From Rhodospirillales bacterium (lineage in GTDB: Bacteria > Pseudomonadota > Alphaproteobacteria > Rhodospirillales > WMHbin7): 64,000 bases of DNA. Location: assembly GCA_016215555.1 (NCBI GenBank), contig JACRJC010000005.1, forward strand, positions 1 to 64,000, read 5' to 3'. The position numbers and the translations under genes were made by a program. The notes beneath the pieces are model-generated. The model saw only the letters and a list, made by a program, of their open reading frames with translations, had not been told where the DNA came from and did not search any database. This document shows positions 33,738-41,506 of the stretch, piece after piece. Every line of letters begins with the position of its first letter. The stretch's first letter is position 1.

Positions 33738-34595
33738 ATGCAAAGAATTACCCTGGCGATCTTTCTCGGATTACTCGTGGGATTGGCTTTGCCGGTCCAG
33801 GCCGCATGCCCCGGACCCGAGGCGCTGGCTGCCTATGCCGCCGAATTCGGAGCGGCCAAGAAAAGCCAAGGCTTTGGAAAGCAAATCACCGAAGCCGAAG
33901 CCGAATGCGCCCGCAACCGCCTGGCCGAGGCCTTGATGCCGGTGATGGGGGCGCCGGTCGGTTACAAGGCCGTGTTTACCAATCCCGACGCGCAGAAGCG
34001 CTTCGGCGTTTCCGGTCCCGCCTGGGGCACCATGTATGGCCGCTGGATGTTCCGCGACGGCGTCCGCTTGCCCAAGGGCTTCGGCGCCCTGCAGCGCTTC
34101 GAAGCCGATTTCATGGTCGTGGTCAAGGATGGCGGCCTGGCCGAGGCCAAAACCCCGCTCGAGGCCCTCAAACATATCGACTTTATCGTCCCCTTCATCG
34201 AATTGCCCGACTTGATGCTGGAGGGCAAGATCACCGGCCCCGAATTGATCGCCACCAATTCGGCCTTTCGCGGCGGGGTGATGGGCGAGCCGATCGCCGT
34301 CAAACCCAGCCCGGCCCTGCTGGCGGCCTTGGCCGAGATGGAGGTCATCGTCGTCAACGAAACAGACGGCAAGGAGATCGGTCGCGAAAAGGGCAGCGTG
34401 CTGATGGATCAACCCCTCAATGCCGCCATCTGGTTGGCCAACGCCTTGAAAAAGGACGGCATCAAGCTGAAGCAAGGCGATTTGTTGAGCTTGGGCGGCT
34501 ATCTGGGTTCGAAACCCATCATTCCCGGAGGAAGGGCCTCGGTCATCTATAAGGGCCTGCCCGGCGATCCCAAAGTTACGGTCAGCTTTGAATAG
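33738..34595 (+). CDS. 2-keto-4-pentenoate hydratase-family protein with signal peptide
   Basis: The mature part resembles the MhpD/HpcG hydratases that add water to 2-hydroxydienoates in ring-cleavage pathways: GAPVGYKAVFTNPDAQKRFG, FEADFMVVV, IELPDLMLEGKITGPELIA, NSAFRGGVMG and LSLGGYLG with its acidic metal residues. The 285-residue protein starts at ATG 33738 after a strong GGGGAGGGGGAA. It carries a clear signal peptide (MQRITLAIFLG through ALPVQA-AC), which is unexpected for a hydratase that is normally cytoplasmic. The residue after the site is Cys, but it lacks a clear lipobox. It is therefore probably periplasmic, with a hydratase or related lyase activity. It is upstream of paaG by 77 bp. 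Confidence 0.8.
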   Translation: MQRITLAIFLGLLVGLALPVQAACPGPEALAAYAAEFGAAKKSQGFGKQITEAEAECARNRLAEALMPVMGAPVGYKAVFTNPDAQKRFGVSGPAWGTMYGRWMFRDGVRLPKGFGALQRFEADFMVVVKDGGLAEAKTPLEALKHIDFIVPFIELPDLMLEGKITGPELIATNSAFRGGVMGEPIAVKPSPALLAALAEMEVIVVNETDGKEIGREKGSVLMDQPLNAAIWLANALKKDGIKLKQGDLLSLGGYLGSKPIIPGGRASVIYKGLPGDPKVTVSFE

Positions 34596-34672
34596 ACGGG
34601 CTTTTCCAGGTCTTTGACAGGCAATTCGGTAAACCGGTATCATAAGGCCGCTTTGTGTTTGGAGAAGACCTT

Positions 34673-35464
34673 ATGAGCCAGCCCGCCGTTACCTTGGCGA
34701 TCAGCGATGCCGTTGCCACCGTCACCTTGAACCGTCCCGACAAGCTGAACAGCTTTACCGAGACCATGCATGCCGAGATGCTGTCCATCGTCCATCAGGT
34801 GGCGGCGGACAAAAGCGTGCGCGCCGTGTTGCTGACCGGGGCCGGGCGCGGCTTTTGTGCCGGCCAGGATTTGAGCGATCCCGTGATGCGCACCGGCCCG
34901 GGGGCTGCCGACATGGGCGACACCATCGACCGCCTGTACAACCGTTTGATCCGGGCCATCAAGATGATCGAGGCGCCGGTGGTTTGCGCCGTCAACGGCG
35001 TGGCGGCGGGGGCGGGGGCCAATCTGGCCCTGGCCTGCGACATCGTGCTCGCCGCCAGATCCGCCAGCTTCATCCAGGCCTTTTGCAAGATCGGGCTGGT
35101 TCCCGATTCCGGCGGCACCTGGTTCCTGCCGCGCCTGGTCGGTGGGCCGCGGGCCATGGCGCTGTCGCTGCTGGGCGAGAAAATTTCCGCCGAGCAAGCC
35201 CAAGCCTGGGGCATGATCTGGAAATGCCTCGACGACGACAAGCTGATGACGGAAGCCCATGCGCTGGCCAAGCATCTAGCCTCGCAACCCACCAAGATCC
35301 TGGGCATGATTAAGAAGGCCTTGAACGAAAGCTGGGCCAACGATTTGGATCGGCAGCTTGATCTCGAGCGCGATTTGCAGCGCGAAGCCTCGCAAAGCGC
35401 CGATTATGCTGAAGGCGTTGCCGCCTTCATGGCCAAGCGCGCCCCCCATTTTTCCGGAAATTAG
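34673..35464 (+). CDS. paaG: PaaG: 2-(1,2-epoxy-1,2-dihydrophenyl)acetyl-CoA isomerase
   Basis: PaaG isomerises ring-1,2-epoxyphenylacetyl-CoA to the oxepin form. The 263-residue crotonase-fold protein closely follows E. coli PaaG: LTGAGRGFCAGQDL, VCAVNGVAAGAGANLALACDIV, KIGLVPDSGGTW (acidic catalytic residue region), LLGEKISAEQAQAWGMIW, and the end AFMAKRAPHFSGN. ATG 34673 follows GGAGAAGA; a GTG at 34655 lies in frame. It is 12 bp upstream of paaJ. Confidence 0.95.
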   Translation: MSQPAVTLAISDAVATVTLNRPDKLNSFTETMHAEMLSIVHQVAADKSVRAVLLTGAGRGFCAGQDLSDPVMRTGPGAADMGDTIDRLYNRLIRAIKMIEAPVVCAVNGVAAGAGANLALACDIVLAARSASFIQAFCKIGLVPDSGGTWFLPRLVGGPRAMALSLLGEKISAEQAQAWGMIWKCLDDDKLMTEAHALAKHLASQPTKILGMIKKALNESWANDLDRQLDLERDLQREASQSADYAEGVAAFMAKRAPHFSGN

Positions 35465-35476
35465 GAGAATTCGATC

Positions 35477-36679
35477 ATGTCGGAAGCCTTCATCTGCGAC
35501 GCCGTGCGCACCCCCATCGGCCGCCATGCCGGCGTTTTGTCGCCGGTGCGCACCGACGATCTGGCCGCCATTCCGGTCAAGGCGCTGATCGAGCGCAATC
35601 CGGGCATTGACTGGTCGAGGCTGGACGAACTGCTGATGGGTTGCGCCAATCAGGCCGGCGAGGATAATCGCAATGTCGCCCGCATGGCCGTGCTGTTGTC
35701 GGGTCTGCCCGATGCCGTGGCCGGGGCCACCATCAACCGCCTGTGTGGATCGGGCATGGATGCGGTGGGCACGGCGGCGCGCGCCATCAAGCTGGGCGAG
35801 ATCGACATCGCCATCGCCGGCGGCGTCGAAAGCATGAGCCGCGCTCCTTTCGTGATTCCGAAATCGGATGCCGCCTGGTCGCGCGATGCCGCCATCTATG
35901 ACACCACCATCGGCTGGCGTTTCGTCAATCCGCTGATCAAGGCGCAGTATGGCATCGATTCCATGCCCGAGACCGCCGAGAACGTCGCCTCGGAATGGAA
36001 AATCAGCCGCGAAGACCAGGATATTTTCGCGCAACGCAGCCAGCAGAAGGCGGGAGCGGCGATGGCGTCCGGGCGCTTCAAGCACGAGATCGTGCCGGTG
36101 GTCATCAAGGGCCGCAAGGGCGACACTGTGATCGAGGTTGACGAGCATCCGCGTCCCGATACCACGCTGGAACAACTGGCCAAGCTGAAGGCGCCGTTCC
36201 GCCAGGGCGGATCGGTGACGGCGGGCAATGCGTCTGGCGTCAATGACGGCGCTGCGGCTCTGGTCATTGCCGGCGAGGCGGCGGTAAAGGCCTATGGCCT
36301 GACGCCCAAGGCCCGTGTGCTGGGCCTGGCGACGGCAGGCGTTCCAGCCCGCATCATGGGCATCGGCCCGGTCCCCGCCACCCAGAAATTGCTGGCCCGC
36401 CTGAAGCTGACCCTTGCCGATTTCGACGTCATCGAACTGAATGAAGCTTTCGCCGCGCAAGGCTTGGCCTGCATGCGCGATCTGGGCATCGCCGACGATG
36501 ACGACCGCGTCAATCCGAATGGCGGCGCCATCGCGCTTGGCCATCCCTTGGGCATGACCGGGGCGCGTCTGGCCGGCACGGCGGCTTGGCAATTGCAGCT
36601 ATCGGGTGGAAAGCGCGCCCTTTGCACCATGTGCATCGGCGTCGGCCAGGGGATTGCGTTGGCGATTGAAGGGGTTTGA
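35477..36679 (+). CDS. paaJ: 3-oxoadipyl-CoA / 3-oxo-5,6-dehydrosuberyl-CoA thiolase
   Basis: This thiolase cleaves beta-ketoadipyl-CoA to succinyl-CoA and acetyl-CoA and is shared by phenylacetate and protocatechuate routes. The 400-residue protein has the nucleophile C90 (NRLCGSGMDA), GGVESMSRAPFV, NGGAIALGHPLG and the second catalytic Cys in CTMCIGVGQG. AICDAVRTPIGR-like MSEAFICDAVRTP is the PaaJ/PcaF N-terminus. GGAGAATTC precedes the ATG. The neighbouring paaG and paaY favour the phenylacetate role; pcaF is the alternative. The ring-epoxidase genes paaABCDE, paaK and paaZ are not in the window. Confidence 0.93.
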   Translation: MSEAFICDAVRTPIGRHAGVLSPVRTDDLAAIPVKALIERNPGIDWSRLDELLMGCANQAGEDNRNVARMAVLLSGLPDAVAGATINRLCGSGMDAVGTAARAIKLGEIDIAIAGGVESMSRAPFVIPKSDAAWSRDAAIYDTTIGWRFVNPLIKAQYGIDSMPETAENVASEWKISREDQDIFAQRSQQKAGAAMASGRFKHEIVPVVIKGRKGDTVIEVDEHPRPDTTLEQLAKLKAPFRQGGSVTAGNASGVNDGAAALVIAGEAAVKAYGLTPKARVLGLATAGVPARIMGIGPVPATQKLLARLKLTLADFDVIELNEAFAAQGLACMRDLGIADDDDRVNPNGGAIALGHPLGMTGARLAGTAAWQLQLSGGKRALCTMCIGVGQGIALAIEGV

Positions 36680-36683
36680 TTCA

Positions 36684-36762
36684 GCCGCCATTGCGGCGGC
36701 GGCCAAGCGCCCGCAAGGGCGCGCAAGGCCGAGGGGCAAAATAAAGTCATTGCTTTAGCAAT
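36684..36762 (+). terminator. Cluster of hairpins between convergent paaJ and radical SAM genes
   Basis: Three stems lie in this 97-bp gap: GCCGCC/GGCGGC (36684-36700), GCGCCC-GCAA-GGGCGC (36707-36722) and ATTGCT-TT-AGCAAT (36749-36762). The first two follow the paaJ stop at once and could end its transcript; no T-run follows, so termination in either direction is only inferred. Confidence 0.45.
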
Positions 36763-36776
36763 AGAGAAGGTCTGAT

Positions 36777-37856
36777 CTACATCCGGATCTGCATGCGCTT
36801 GGCGCCCCAATTGCCGGGTTTGGCCTGGAAGTGACCGGCGATCTTGTGGCCGCAGAATTTGCACGCGGCATTCGCGGTCAGATTCCATTCGCCCAGCACA
36901 TACCAGTCGCGTTCGATCAGAAGCTTGCCGCAGCCGGGACACCAGGTGCTGCCGCCCTTGGGGTCGTGGACATTGCCGGTATAGACGTAATGCAGTCCTT
37001 CGCTGAGTGCTAAGTCGCGGGCCCGGGTCAAGGTGGCGGGCGGGGTGTTGGGTAGATCGGTCATCTTCCAGTCGGGATGGAAGGCGCTGAAATGCAACGG
37101 CACGTCGGGCCCCAATTCCTTGGCCACCCAGCCCGACAGGGCCTTCAATTCGTCGTCGCCGTCATTCTGGCCGGGAATGAGCAGCGTCGTGATTTCGACC
37201 CAGACGCCGCTTTCGCGCTTCAGCCATTTCAACGTGTCCAGCACCGGCTGCAGATGGCCGGTGCACAGGCGGTGATAGAAATCCTCCGAGAAGGCTTTCA
37301 GATCGACATTGGCGGCATCCATATGCTGGTAAAAGTCGGGCCGCGCTTGGTCGGTGATATAGCCCGCCGTCACCGCCACCGTCTTGATGCCCAGATCGTG
37401 GCAGGCCTTGGCGGCATCGACGGCATATTCTAAGAACACCACCGGATCGTTATATGTAAAGGCCACCGACGAGCAGCCGCTTTCCCTAGCGGCCATGGCA
37501 ATCCGTTCCGGGGTGGCCCGGCTGGTCAGCTTGTCGAACTCCTTGGCCTTTGAAATGTCCCAGTTCTGGCAGAATTTGCAGGTCAGGTTGCAGCCCGCCG
37601 TGCCGAAGGACAGGATGGGGGTGCCGGGCAGGAAGTGGTTGAGCGGCTTCTTCTCGATGGGATCGATGCAAAAACCCGAAGAGCGCCCGTAAGTGGCTAG
37701 AACCATGCCGTTTTCATCGGCGGCCCGCACGAAACAGACGCCCCTTTGTCCGGGCTTCAGGGTGCAGGCCCTGGGGCAGACGTCGCAGCGGAAACGACCA
37801 TCGTCAAGGCGCGTCCAGTGCCGGGCCGGCACCGTATCCAGCGGCATTGTTTCCAT
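36777..37856 (-). CDS. amrS: AmmeMemoRadiSam system radical SAM enzyme
   Basis: The 359-residue protein shows the family pattern. An N-terminal Cys motif (RCDVCPRACTLKPGQRGVC; C24, C27, C31, C41) is followed by the radical SAM cluster CNLTCKFC (C89, C93, C96), TAGYIT, and VDLKAFSEDFY. A C-terminal zinc-type pair closes it (CPGCGK, CKFCGH). It resembles pyruvate formate-lyase-activating-type enzymes, but its substrate is unknown. It is divergent from the Memo- and AMMECR1-domain genes across a 96-bp gap, giving the complete triad at one locus. It could install a radical or modify a small molecule or protein; no evidence favours one. Confidence 0.92.
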   Translation of the reverse strand: METMPLDTVPARHWTRLDDGRFRCDVCPRACTLKPGQRGVCFVRAADENGMVLATYGRSSGFCIDPIEKKPLNHFLPGTPILSFGTAGCNLTCKFCQNWDISKAKEFDKLTSRATPERIAMAARESGCSSVAFTYNDPVVFLEYAVDAAKACHDLGIKTVAVTAGYITDQARPDFYQHMDAANVDLKAFSEDFYHRLCTGHLQPVLDTLKWLKRESGVWVEITTLLIPGQNDGDDELKALSGWVAKELGPDVPLHFSAFHPDWKMTDLPNTPPATLTRARDLALSEGLHYVYTGNVHDPKGGSTWCPGCGKLLIERDWYVLGEWNLTANAACKFCGHKIAGHFQAKPGNWGAKRMQIRM

Positions 37857-37952
37857 GACTTAATTTTAACCAAGTTTGACCGAAGAGTCATCATCCTGAG
37901 ATTGAAGATTGATTCTTGGAGGAGAATAATAAGGGGAAGGGAAAGGTGCGCC

Positions 37953-38759
37953 ATGATCGATGTGCGAACACCAGCCGTAGCGGGAGTGTTTTATCCAGGC
38001 GATGCCGCCGAGCTTGGCCGCGCCGTGAAGGCTTATCTGTCCAAGGCCGCCGCCGACAGCGAGGCTGCGCCCAAAGCCTTGATCGCGCCGCATGCCGGCT
38101 ATATCTATTCCGGCCCCATCGCCGCCAGCGCCTATGCGCAATTGGCGCCCTTGAAGGGGCGGATCAGGCGCGTCGTGCTGATCGGGCCCTCGCATCGCGT
38201 GGGTTTCAATGGGCTGGCCCTGAGCACGGCCGGCGCCTATGCCATGCCGGGACGATTGATTTCCATCGACCGCGAGCTTGCGGCCAAGCTCGGCGCTCTT
38301 CCCGGCGTTCGCCTTTTGGATCAGGCGCATCTGTCGGAACATAGTTTGGAAGTCCATCTGCCCTTTCTGGTCGAGGCCCTGGGCGATTTCGCGTTGGTGC
38401 CGATCGTGGCGGGGGCCGCGTCGCCCGGCCTTGTCGCCGATCTGTTGGAAGCGGCCTGGGGCGGCGATGAAACGCTGATCGTCGTCAGTACCGATCTGTC
38501 GCATTATCACGATTACGACACGGCCCAGCGCATCGACGCCACGACGGTCAAGGCCATCGAACGGCTGGATGCGAATTTCCTGGACGGCGACCATGCCTGC
38601 GGCGCTGTGCCGGTGGCCGGTCTGCTGGAAGTGGCCAGGCGCAAGTCGCTGGCCGTCAAAACGCTGGATGTGCGCAATTCTGGCGACACTGCCGGACCCA
38701 AGGACCGGGTGGTCGGTTATGGCGCCTGGGCATTCTACGAGGAGGGGGCGAATGGATGA
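37953..38759 (+). CDS. amrB: AmmeMemoRadiSam system protein B (Memo domain)
   Basis: The 268-residue protein belongs to the MEMO family, whose fold resembles non-haem iron dioxygenases (LigB type). It shows PHAGYIYSG with H47, IGPSHRVG with H81, STDLSHYHDY and a Cys in HACGAVPVAG, corresponding to the human MEMO1 metal-site residues. The ATG at 37953 follows GGGAAAGG; upstream in-frame sequence is antisense to the radical SAM gene. It overlaps the AMMECR1 gene by 8 bp. Family members bind iron or copper; the reaction is unknown. Confidence 0.92.
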   Translation: MIDVRTPAVAGVFYPGDAAELGRAVKAYLSKAAADSEAAPKALIAPHAGYIYSGPIAASAYAQLAPLKGRIRRVVLIGPSHRVGFNGLALSTAGAYAMPGRLISIDRELAAKLGALPGVRLLDQAHLSEHSLEVHLPFLVEALGDFALVPIVAGAASPGLVADLLEAAWGGDETLIVVSTDLSHYHDYDTAQRIDATTVKAIERLDANFLDGDHACGAVPVAGLLEVARRKSLAVKTLDVRNSGDTAGPKDRVVGYGAWAFYEEGANG

Positions 38760-39315
38760 AGGTTTGGGGCGGATTCTGATCGATCTGGCAAGGAAATCCA
38801 TCGAACAGGGGCTGACGGGAAATCGTTTCGACGATGCGGCGCTGGCGGGTCTGCCCAAGGATTTTGATCGGCCCGGCGCCGTCTTCGTCACGTTGAAGAA
38901 GAAAGGCGATCTGCGCGGCTGCATCGGCTCGCCCCTGGCCTGGCGGCCCTTGGGCCAGGATGTGATCGAGAACGCCTATAAGGCGGCCTTCGAGGATCCG
39001 CGCTTTCCGCCGCTGGCCGAATCGGAATGGAAGGATGTCGATCTGTCGGTGTCGGTGCTGACGCCGCCCAAGCCGATGAGCTTCAAGGACGAGGCCGATC
39101 TGCTTTCTCAATTGCGGCCCGGCATCGACGGCCTCATCATCGAGGACGGCGGTCGCCGCGCCCTGTTCCTGCCCTCGGTGTGGGAGGCCTTGCCCGATCC
39201 CAAGACCTTCCTGGCCCATTTGAAGGTCAAGGCGGGCTTGCCTTCGGCGCACTGGTCGCCCAATTTCAAGGCCAACCGCTTCGAGGCGGTGGAAGTGGAG
39301 GCCGGCAAGGAATGA
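38752..39315 (+). CDS. amrA: AmmeMemoRadiSam system protein A (AMMECR1 domain)
   Basis: The 187-residue protein has the invariant LRGCIGS motif at 54-60, VLTPPKPMSF, and GLIIEDGGRRALFLPSVW, as in AMMECR1. It begins inside the Memo gene (8-bp overlap) and its stop overlaps the next gene's ATG pair, so the genes are translated as a unit. The role is unknown across the family. Conservation of the Memo/AMMECR1/radical SAM triad in distant bacteria and archaea points to one shared reaction. Confidence 0.92.
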   Translation: MDEGLGRILIDLARKSIEQGLTGNRFDDAALAGLPKDFDRPGAVFVTLKKKGDLRGCIGSPLAWRPLGQDVIENAYKAAFEDPRFPPLAESEWKDVDLSVSVLTPPKPMSFKDEADLLSQLRPGIDGLIIEDGGRRALFLPSVWEALPDPKTFLAHLKVKAGLPSAHWSPNFKANRFEAVEVEAGKE

Positions 39316-40307
39316 TGATTCGATCCGTGATGATTTTTTGCCTGCTGGCGTCGGTTGTCCCAGCGGCAAAGGCCGAGCCGTTCGACTTCGCTTCCCGCAC
39401 CTATGCCGGGATGCCGCAATTGCTGCGCGGCGAGGCGGGGGCGGAAATCACGGTCAAGGGCATTTTGCAAGTGCCGGAGGGTTCGGGGCCGCATCCCGCC
39501 TTGGTGGTGGCGCATAGCTGCGGCGGCTGGACGGCCAGCGGCCATGGCGAGGAAAAAATCATCGAGGCGGCGCGCAAAGCCGGTTTCGCCACGCTGGTCT
39601 ATGACAGTTTCGACCCCAGGAATTGGCAGAATGTCTGCACGGGCACGGCCGGTCCCGCGGGAACGCCGTCGGTGGTCGCCGACGCGTTCGCGGCCTTGTC
39701 AGCCCTGGCCAAGGACAGCCGCATCAAGAAGGACGCCATCTTCATCGCCGGCGCCTCGATGGGTGGCATGACCAGTTGGTATACGGCGCTGGAACCCTTG
39801 CGCAGGAAATTAGTTCCCGGCGATATCCGCTTTGCCGGCCATAGTTCCTTTTACCCATCAGGCGATCATGGCGTCATCGCCGACAAGGCCTTTGCCGGCG
39901 GCCCGGCGCTGGTCATGTTCGGCCTGCAAGACGATTGGACGCCGCCCAAGCGCCTGCGCCTGATGATGGAGCGCCAGAAAAGTTTCAGCAAGGAGCCGGC
40001 GCCAGAGATTCGTTTTGTCGATTACGAGCAAGCCCGCCACGGCTGGCTGAATGTCGAGATTCGATCTCCGAAATATCTGTCGATGGCCTCGTCGCGCCTC
40101 AATTGTCCGCTGGTCTTTTATGGCAAGTCCGACGCCAATCATCTGGTCTGGGTCGATGGGCGGGAAATGGACGTACCCTTTTCCGAAACCATCAAGCATT
40201 TGACCGGCTGCAACACTTCCGGCGTGACGATGGAGGGCAGCGTCTCCACCACTGAAAAATCCCTGGCCGAGATGACGGCGTTCATGAAGCGGGTTCTTGG
40301 CCAATAG
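39312..40307 (+). CDS. Secreted dienelactone hydrolase-family protein
   Basis: The 331-residue alpha/beta hydrolase has a signal peptide (MMIRSVMIFCLLASVVPAAKA), then VVAHSCGGWT, the nucleophile elbow FIAGASMGGMTS (Ser), MFGLQDDWTPPKRL with the acid, and a late His in YEQARHGWLN. The expected catalytic triad is present. Start ATG at 39312 overlaps the AMMECR1 stop (ATGA), so it is translated with the triad. Substrates are small esters or lactones in the family; export to the periplasm fits the cleaved leader. Whether it belongs functionally to the triad is unknown. Confidence 0.85.
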   Translation: MMIRSVMIFCLLASVVPAAKAEPFDFASRTYAGMPQLLRGEAGAEITVKGILQVPEGSGPHPALVVAHSCGGWTASGHGEEKIIEAARKAGFATLVYDSFDPRNWQNVCTGTAGPAGTPSVVADAFAALSALAKDSRIKKDAIFIAGASMGGMTSWYTALEPLRRKLVPGDIRFAGHSSFYPSGDHGVIADKAFAGGPALVMFGLQDDWTPPKRLRLMMERQKSFSKEPAPEIRFVDYEQARHGWLNVEIRSPKYLSMASSRLNCPLVFYGKSDANHLVWVDGREMDVPFSETIKHLTGCNTSGVTMEGSVSTTEKSLAEMTAFMKRVLGQ

Positions 40308-40309
40308 AC

Positions 40310-41206
40310 ATGTACGAGGATCCGGTCGGCTTCGATTATGATTACCCTTTGTGGCGTCCGCCGTCGGAAGGCGACAATCTTATCATCCAGGCGACGCTGG
40401 GCTGCAGTTGGAACCGCTGCCGCTTCTGCTCGATGTACCGGGCCAAGACATTCACCGCCCGTCCGCTGGAAACCGTGTTTGCCGAAATCGACGCTTGGGG
40501 CCAAAGCTGGCCCACGGCCAGGCGCGTCTTTTTGGCCGATGGCGACGCGATGGCCCTGCCTGGCGAACATTTGCTGGCGATCTTGGAGAGGCTGGCATCC
40601 GCCTTTTTGGATTTGAACCGCGTGTCTTGCTATGCCCTGCCCGGCAATCTGCTGCGCAAAAGCGTTGATGATCTGGCGGCCTTGAGAGCGGCCAAACTGT
40701 CGCTGGTTTATGTCGGCATCGAAAGCGGTTCGCCCGGCATCTTGAAGCGCATCGCCAAGGGCGTCACCCAGCGCCAGATGGTCGAGGCGCTGGGAAAACC
40801 CCGGCAGGCCGGGATCAAAGTATCGGCCACGCTGGTGCTGGGCGTCGGCGGCCAACGTCATTGGCAGGACCATATCGACGGCAGCGTCGCCGTGGTCAAC
40901 GCGGCGCCGCCGGAATTCCTGTCCACCCTGCAATTGGGCGTGGCGGCGGACGTGGCGAGTGACTTCGCCAAAGCCTATCCCGACGGGTTCGAATTCCAGG
41001 ACGATCTCGGCATGCTGGCCGAACAAGAGCGACTGATCGCGGGACTTGATCCGCAGCGCCCCGTCATCTTCCGCTCGAACCATGCCTCGAACGCGCTGGC
41101 CCTGGCCGGCAATCTGCCCAAGGACAAGGATCGGCTGCTGGCGCAATTGGCCGAGGCAAGACAGGGACTGAAACCATTGAGAGCCCGATTTCTACGGGGG
41201 CTTTAG
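40310..41206 (+). CDS. Radical SAM protein with CX4CX2C cluster
   Basis: This 298-residue radical SAM protein has the cluster in GCSWNRCRFCSMY (C32, C37, C40), spaced CX4CX2C rather than CX3CX2C, as in one branch of the Elp3/MiaB/NifB-like superfamily. FLADGDAMALP, YVGIESGSPGILKRI and TLVLGVGGQRHW are typical of this branch. It begins 2 bp after the hydrolase and ends overlapping a convergent zinc-ribbon gene by 3 bp. The substrate is unknown. It is the sixth radical SAM gene in the window and may join the AmmeMemo cluster. Confidence 0.85.
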   Translation: MYEDPVGFDYDYPLWRPPSEGDNLIIQATLGCSWNRCRFCSMYRAKTFTARPLETVFAEIDAWGQSWPTARRVFLADGDAMALPGEHLLAILERLASAFLDLNRVSCYALPGNLLRKSVDDLAALRAAKLSLVYVGIESGSPGILKRIAKGVTQRQMVEALGKPRQAGIKVSATLVLGVGGQRHWQDHIDGSVAVVNAAPPEFLSTLQLGVAADVASDFAKAYPDGFEFQDDLGMLAEQERLIAGLDPQRPVIFRSNHASNALALAGNLPKDKDRLLAQLAEARQGLKPLRARFLRGL

Positions 41207-41499
41207 AATCGCCTTTCCCGCCCGCAGGTGTCGCATTTGACGCGGGTGGCGCTGCTTTTCAGCGTGTATTTGCCGCAAGCCGGGCAGGGCTGGCCCTCAT
41301 AGCCTTGGGCGTGGGCCTGATCGGCCTGTTTGGCGATGAAGGCGTCCAGGCGGCGCAGGGCCAAGGCTTCCATATCCTTGCGGCTGCTTCTGGCCGGGCA
41401 GATGAGCGAAATCTCGGTCAGGGTCGGCGTGTCGGTGGCGGTGACCTTGACCGAGTTGCCCATGCGGATGAATTCGAACAGAACTTCCCTTGTCGCCAT
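41203..41499 (-). CDS. Small protein, DUF6898-like N-terminus with zinc ribbon
   Basis: The 98-residue protein starts at ATG 41499; a TTG at 41526 would overlap the acyl-CoA dehydrogenase end. The first part (EVLFEFIRMGNSVKVTATDT, then TEISLICPA) resembles the short alphaproteobacterial DUF6898 family. The rest is a zinc ribbon: CPACGKYTLKS and VKCDTC. It follows the acyl-CoA dehydrogenase gene directly and is probably co-transcribed. The DUF match is from memory of the family pattern, so treat it as tentative. Confidence 0.65.
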   Translation of the reverse strand: MATREVLFEFIRMGNSVKVTATDTPTLTEISLICPARSSRKDMEALALRRLDAFIAKQADQAHAQGYEGQPCPACGKYTLKSSATRVKCDTCGRERRF

Positions 41500-41506
41500 C
41501 TGTTTT

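Noticed and set aside
33771-34643. 290-residue minus-strand frame over the hydratase gene
   Set aside because: Antisense shadow; the plus strand has a signal peptide, Shine-Dalgarno and family motifs.
35276-36592. 438-residue minus-strand frame over paaJ
   Set aside because: Antisense shadow of a well-identified thiolase.
36777-37856. Pyruvate formate-lyase activating enzyme
   Set aside because: The N-terminal CxxCxxxC...C and C-terminal zinc pairs, with adjacent Memo and AMMECR1 genes, fit the AmmeMemoRadiSam enzyme better; no pfl gene is nearby.
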